Origin: Cucumis sativus
Lineage: Eukaryota; Streptophyta; Magnoliopsida; Cucurbitales; Cucurbitaceae
Reading direction: 5' to 3'
Assembly: GCF_000004075.3 (NCBI RefSeq)
Contig: NC_026658.2
Location: 868,001-932,000, forward strand
Length of the DNA stretch: 64,000 bases
Shown: piece after piece, positions 59,484 to 64,000 of the stretch
How the letters are laid out: every line of letters begins with the position of its first letter
Position numbering within the stretch: the stretch's first letter is position 1
Program-made: the position numbers and the translations under genes
Notes under the pieces: model-generated
The model's database searches: none
Seen by the model: only the letters and a program-made list of their open reading frames with translations
What the model was told of the DNA's origin: nothing

Positions 59484-60252
59484 ACATTTATAGGAATTAT
59501 CTTTTTCTTGGTCGATGATAAGTTTTTGAATTTGTGTGAATATGGCTATGGACTTGTGTATTACTTACTTTTTAATGAATAAAATTCATAGAAGTCCACA
59601 TATTAATCACGGTTAATTATGATCATGAATTCGTGACTGAACAAAGTTTGTAATTTTTCATCTTCTTTCCCTACATTCAAAGACTCTTTTTTCTAGCCAT
59701 AAATTTGTGACTTAAAGAAAACAAAGTTTTTTTTTCTATAAATGGAATTTTATGACAGCTCATTTTCTTAGTCTCTCTTCTAAATTTGCTACTATTCATG
59801 GGTTATAGAAAGTCCAATATGCTGTTGTAGTGATAGTTTGAACGGATGGAAGAATCTCTTTTTTTTCTTTTTGAAAAAATATTCGAACATTAATATAGGA
59901 AAAATTAGTAGTATACTCCTTTTTCAACTCATTAAACAGATGAATAATAACATATTTTGTTCCAATAGGACTCTACGAAAACAAGAATGCATAGGTCTCA
60001 AATCAAATTAAGTTAAATTATTTAGATATCATATACAAATTAAAAATAATAATAAAACAAAATTAAAAGAAAAAAACTACTATTTTTATATTTAGCTTTG
60101 AGCTTATACTTTTGGAAACATTTTAAAACTGATATAGTTAATGCATTACTATGTATATACACACACTACTTCAAAGCTTTAAAATTATGTGAAATTAAAC
60201 TGGTAAACTAATTAAATATCCTATCTATTTAATAAATGTATAATTTCAACAT

Positions 60253-61930
60253 ATGGCAGCAGAGAAGGAGGTGAAGCCCCATGAAGGCCATAAGCCTTTG
60301 GTAATGGATGAATCAAAACAAGAAGAACCAAAGAAAATGGTGAAGCCTCCACGATCATTTTGGAGGAGAAACTGGACGACCTTAGACAAACGTGTTGCTT
60401 ATATCATTTTATTTGTGCATCTGCTTTGTATTTTTGCACCATTTCAGTTCAATTGGTCAGCATTTCGAGTCACCGTTGCATTAATAGTTATCACAGGTCT
60501 CTTTGGAATGACTATATCCTACCATAGAAATCTTGCTCACAAAAGTTTCCAGCTTCCAAAATGGCTTGAATACTCATTTGCTTATTGTGGAGTTCATTGT
60601 CTTCAGGTATATATATTCTCGTTATTATTTGATTTTCATGATATTATATATATTAATTCACTTTGTTTTTGAAAGTTTGTATCGCTTTATGATCTCTTTA
60701 GGGCGATCCACTCGACTGGGTGAGTACACATCGATGTCATCATCAATTCGTTGATTCCGAGAAAGACCCACATAGTCCCATTAATGGATTTTGGATTAGT
60801 CACATGATGTGGCTTTTTGATTCCTACACTCTAACCAACAAAGTTTGTCCAAAGTATTCCAGTGATCTAAAAAAGATAGAGAGAAACATGTTTGTGATTT
60901 TTACAAAGCATGGGAAACCAGACAACGTTGGTGATTTGGAGAAGCAAAGGTTCTATAGATTTATTCACAAAACATATATGCTTCATCATCTTGCTCTTGC
61001 AATCATACTCTACAGCATTGGAGGAGTTCCTTTCTTTATATGGGGAATGGTATCAATTATTAAATTCACTCTCATGTTTGTTCTGTTTTCAATAACTGAT
61101 TTATAAATATTATTGATGAAAAATAGCTATAATAATATTTGTATTTATGTTTTTCAGTGTGTGAGAATTGTAGCGGTTTTTCATTCTACATTTATGGTGA
61201 ATTCAGTATGTCATATATGGGGAAAGCAACCTTGGAGAACTGGGGATTTGTCAAGAAACAATTGGTAAATTTTTTTCTGTTCTCTACCATATTTCATCAT
61301 GGAAAGATTGAATGATTTATCTTTATAGAAGAATAAGATAATCACTATAAAGAATACAAGTGTTTGTTGATCCATTGAAAAAAATAAGTCTTGAAAAGAT
61401 TCTTCATGAGTGATTCATTTTGCAATATTGCATAAATATTTTAGTTGTTTTGTCAATTAAAAAAATTTCTTTTGTTTTAAATATTTTTATTAAGAATTCA
61501 AGAGTGTTTCTTAGAAAATACATGAAAACTGAATTTAGAAGGAAAAAAAACATAAATTTTAAAAACAAAATACTAAAATCAAAATCATTACAAAACAAGA
61601 TCTTGTGTATGTCATATATTTTTGCTCTAATTTATATAAATAACAAAACCATATATGATTTAACTTGGTATTTACCATAATATATATATTTGGGTTGTTT
61701 TTGTTTAAAGGTTGGTGGGTTTGACTTCATTTGGGGAAGGATGGCACAATAACCACCATGCCTTTAGTTATTCAGCCAGGCTTGGGCTTGAATGGTGGCA
61801 ACTTGATGCTGGTTGGTATGTTATCAAGTTCTTACAAGTCATTGGATTGGCCACTAATGTAAAATTACCCTCTCCCACCCACATGCAAAGCCTAGCTATG
61901 GATCATAAACCAAAGGACAAACTTTTCTAA
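60253..61930 (+). CDS. Acyl-lipid delta-9-type desaturase (ADS family), no transit peptide
   Basis: Five exons: 60253-60606, 60702-60842, 60909-61049, 61158-61264 and 61711-61930 (phases 0, 0, 0, 2), encode 320 residues. It belongs to the plant ADS family, related to animal and yeast acyl-CoA delta-9 desaturases. The N terminus (MAAEKEVKPHEGHK) is hydrophilic and charged, with no transit peptide, so an ER location is likely. Histidine boxes: HRNLAH (91-96), HRCHH (128-132) and HNNHH (260-264), all complete. Exons 2, 3 and 4 have exactly the lengths of their FAD5-type counterparts (141, 141, 107). Intron 2 (60843-60908) is only 66 bp, free of stops and a multiple of three; retention would insert 22 residues after TLTNK. 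Splicing is favoured because LTNK-HGKPDNVGDLEKQ aligns with VVER-CGEPNNVGDLEKQ of the paralogue. Substrate and regiospecificity cannot be told from sequence. Confidence 0.94.
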
Positions 61931-63428
61931 ATTGATATCTGACATGCATGCAAGGTAGAGGTCTTATATGCTTCTACGAAATTGTTTTGGAATCTGGAGA
62001 AGATCAAATGATGTCCTATAATCTTCCATTATTATTTGAAGGATGCTTGATCCAAATATATTACATTGTTCGGTGATGTTATGGTTGGATTGTTTAAGTT
62101 GTTTGAATTATTAGAACATTTATTTGTTTAAGAAAAAGTATGTAATGTGTTTAGTTTTGGTTGCAGTAATAGAATTAGTGTTATTATTCTACTTTTAAAA
62201 TCCCATAATTGATTAAAACTAATGATAATGCTATACGAAATGTGTTATATATGATTTTTATATTAAATCAATTAAATATATATCAATATATATGTTATGT
62301 GATAAGAAGTGCATCAGAACATCTTTACTAAGTGGACGCTTTCTTAATATCCATGATGCTCATTGGAAAAGAATTATTTGGACATTTTATCTATTTAAAG
62401 TTGCATTAAGATGTTAATACAACTTGTGGATAATTAGCTAAATATCAATGCTTTTGTGTAACTTTATGCTGGACTTATCTCTAGCCATTTCCTCATATGC
62501 ATTTTGAGAAAAAGAGTGGAATATCGAGAGAGGATCTACGAGGCGAGCTCTCTGTGTACTTGTTCTTATATCTTTAATGAATTGGGAGTGATAAAGGTAC
62601 TATAAAAGTGTCCAGTAGTGAAGAGATGTTTGGGTGCATCCAATTAATCTATAAAAAAAAACTTGTGAGTAACTAATTATTAGACAAAGCAAAGATAGAT
62701 GGATGATGACAACTTTAATTTCTCTAATAAATGGATATAAATCTCTACCCAACTTGGTTTTATTTAAAGTGCACTAATTGTAACAATGTGGGGAGATTAT
62801 TTGATAGTAAGAGATTTTATTTCTAAATCATAAAATAGTTTGAGTTTTATACATTAGTTTTTCAAATGTGAAAATCTAAATGGATCGAATATCCATTTGG
62901 ATTTTATGAAAGTTTTGACTATATATATATTTGAACATATGAGGATGCATCAAATATTGGCTCTATTACCATTCAAAATAGAAAACTGTACAAGTAAAAT
63001 TCCGTTGACAATGAGGGCTCACATTGTACAAGAAAATCTTCTTTTTCTGTACTGTTTTCATGATGGCCATGTCCAACCTAATAAATGGGGATAGAAATAA
63101 CTGAATTAAAGTGTAATAATAATAGCATTGAATGTTCTTTAATTTGCATTGATAAGTTATTAATTTGGTAAAAACATACTTTTACTCCACGTGAAAATTG
63201 ACATGATCATCTTCTATCACAAAGATGAGAGGTTTGAATCTCTCGATCTACAATTATTATACTGAAAAAACTAATCCAACTTATTAAACTAAAAACCTCC
63301 CTCTCATTACCAGCAGAATAAAAGTAAAAGTTAATCATAGGGATCAACTAATTAATTTTGTGGTTGATATATTTCATTCAATAAATGATGTGAAAATTTC
63401 AGTTGGAAGAGCTCTAAGTTACATGCAG
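61931..63428. other. Spacer between tandem desaturase genes
   Basis: AT-rich, with no gene. The motif AGTGTCCAGTAGTGAAGAGATGTTTGG at about 62608 resembles sequence near 50341. The region at about 63215-63260 (GATGAGAGGTTTGAATCTCTCG) looks like a repeat remnant with a degenerate tRNA-type B-box. Confidence 0.4.
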
Positions 63429-63435
63429 TATAAAT
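63429..63435 (+). promoter_or_regulatory. TATA box of the third desaturase gene
   Basis: TATAAAT lies 64 bp upstream of the ATG at 63493, a normal distance for a short plant leader. Confidence 0.6.
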
Positions 63436-63492
63436 ACGTATGCTAGAGGAAATGGAATAACATTGATATAGCTTAAGCAAGCCTCGTCAACA

Positions 63493-63795
63493 ATGGAGGG
63501 ATCAAAACTAGAACAAAAGGATATGGCGGTGAAGCCTCTAAGGTCATTTAGGAAGAAAAAATGGGCTAAGATTAATAGAAGTGTTGCTGGTTCTCTCCTC
63601 TTTGTGCATCTACTTTGTATTTTTGCACCATTTCATTTTAATTGGAGTGCATTTTGGGTTGCATTTGTATTATACGTTATCACAGGTCTATTTGGTATTA
63701 GTGTTTCTTATCATAGAAATCTAGCACATCGAAGTTTTAATCTTCCAAAATGGCTTGAATACTTATTTGCTTATTGTGGAGTTCATGCGCTTCAG
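63493..63795 (+). CDS. Acyl-lipid desaturase (ADS family), first exon, cut by window end
   Basis: Exon 1 encodes 101 residues and ends in GVHALQ before a donor GTTTGC at 63796, at the same place and phase as exon 1 of the two other desaturase genes. The N terminus (MEGSKLEQKDMAVKPLRSF) is charged and has no transit peptide. It holds the first membrane segments (SLLFVHLLCIFAPFHFNWSA, FWVAFVLYVITGLFG) and the first histidine box HRNLAH (74-79). The protein is more like the 60253 gene than the plastid enzyme (LFVHLLCIFAPF is shared), so these two are probably a tandem duplicate pair in the same orientation. Exons 2-5 lie beyond the window; whether the gene is intact cannot be told. Bases 63796-64000 are intron. 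Confidence 0.91.
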
Positions 63796-64000
63796 GTTTG
63801 CTCTTTAACCATTTCTTGTTTTAGTCTTTTTTCTCTTTTTGAAATATATGTTTTTTCTCCTAATTCTAAATTTCATACTATAATTCTTTCACATATTCCA
63901 AAAAATACTTTGTCTTTACTCGAATGCTTTTGACTTCAAATTCTACCAACAAAAGTAAGTTTTTCAAAAACTATATATATATATTTTTACTTTTCAAATT

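Larger units (their letters stand above)
56340..60252. other. Spacer between divergent desaturase genes
   Basis: It contains the FAD5 leader and promoter (to about 56750), a U2 snRNA-like fragment at about 57641-57673, a stretch at 57711-57900 resembling a dispersed cucurbit repeat (GGTTTTGTTTGGCCATAG), and a possible small spliced transcription unit at about 59100-59600. 56750-57600 and 57900-59050 show no gene. Confidence 0.5.

Noticed and set aside
60720-61106. Continuous 128-residue frame through desaturase exons 2 and 3
   Set aside because: It reads through the 66-bp intron and beyond exon 3. Alignment with the paralogue supports the spliced form; retention is kept as a finding.
63215-63260. 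tRNA or SINE because of GAGGTTTGAATCTCTCG
   Set aside because: It is only a degenerate B-box. There is no A-box at the right distance and no cloverleaf can be drawn.
1-64000. CRISPR arrays, bacterial operons or plasmid features
   Set aside because: The window is plant nuclear DNA with spliced genes. No regularly spaced repeats or prokaryotic gene order are present.

Overview
This window is nuclear DNA of a flowering plant. The genes have GT-AG introns, the intergenic DNA is very AT-rich, and the gene families are plant-specific (EPFL peptide, AHP6, G-type lectin receptor kinase, plastid delta-7 desaturase, mitochondrial small heat-shock protein). The dispersed repeats look like those I remember from cucurbits, so Cucumis or a relative is my best guess; this rests on memory and moderate confidence.

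Layout. 1-4.5 kb: last exon of a phospholipase D alpha, then a small two-exon gene for an uncharacterised membrane-anchored lysine-rich protein. 4.5-7.9 kb: repeat-rich spacer. 7.9-12.7 kb: a five-part DUF4050/Gag1-like clamp gene, then a mitochondrial HSP26.5-type chaperone. 12.7-16.3 kb: spacer with a fossil LTR element. 16.3-31.5 kb: the gene-rich core with EPFL8, SD2-5-like receptor kinase (minus), MBD10/11-like protein, GH17 beta-1,3-glucanase and LURP-one-related protein (minus). 31.5-44.6 kb: a gene desert that contains two well-defined nested MITEs at 36.4-37.2 kb. 44.6-47 kb: AHP6 (minus), five short coding exons. 47-54.4 kb: second desert. 54.4-64 kb: a cluster of three acyl-lipid desaturase genes: one plastid FAD5-type on the minus strand and two shorter genes without a transit peptide on the plus strand, the last cut by the window end.

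How the genes relate. The desaturases are clear paralogues: the internal exons of the two complete copies have identical lengths (141, 141, 107 bp) and identical phases. EPFL8, the LURP-one-related gene and AHP6 lie in the same neighbourhood as their Arabidopsis counterparts at the end of chromosome 1 (loci from memory), which suggests conserved microsynteny. The other genes are functionally unrelated neighbours, as usual in plants.

The most interesting observations are: the pseudo-phosphotransfer AHP6, in which the phospho-accepting His is Asn and the nearby Lys is Met; a 66-bp intron in a desaturase that is in frame and free of stops; the nested hAT and Mutator-like MITEs with exact target duplications and a readable empty site; a possible 26-residue spliced micropeptide gene at 59.1-59.6 kb; and a U2 snRNA-like fragment that forms a perfect hairpin. 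I did not find a clearly new multi-gene system.
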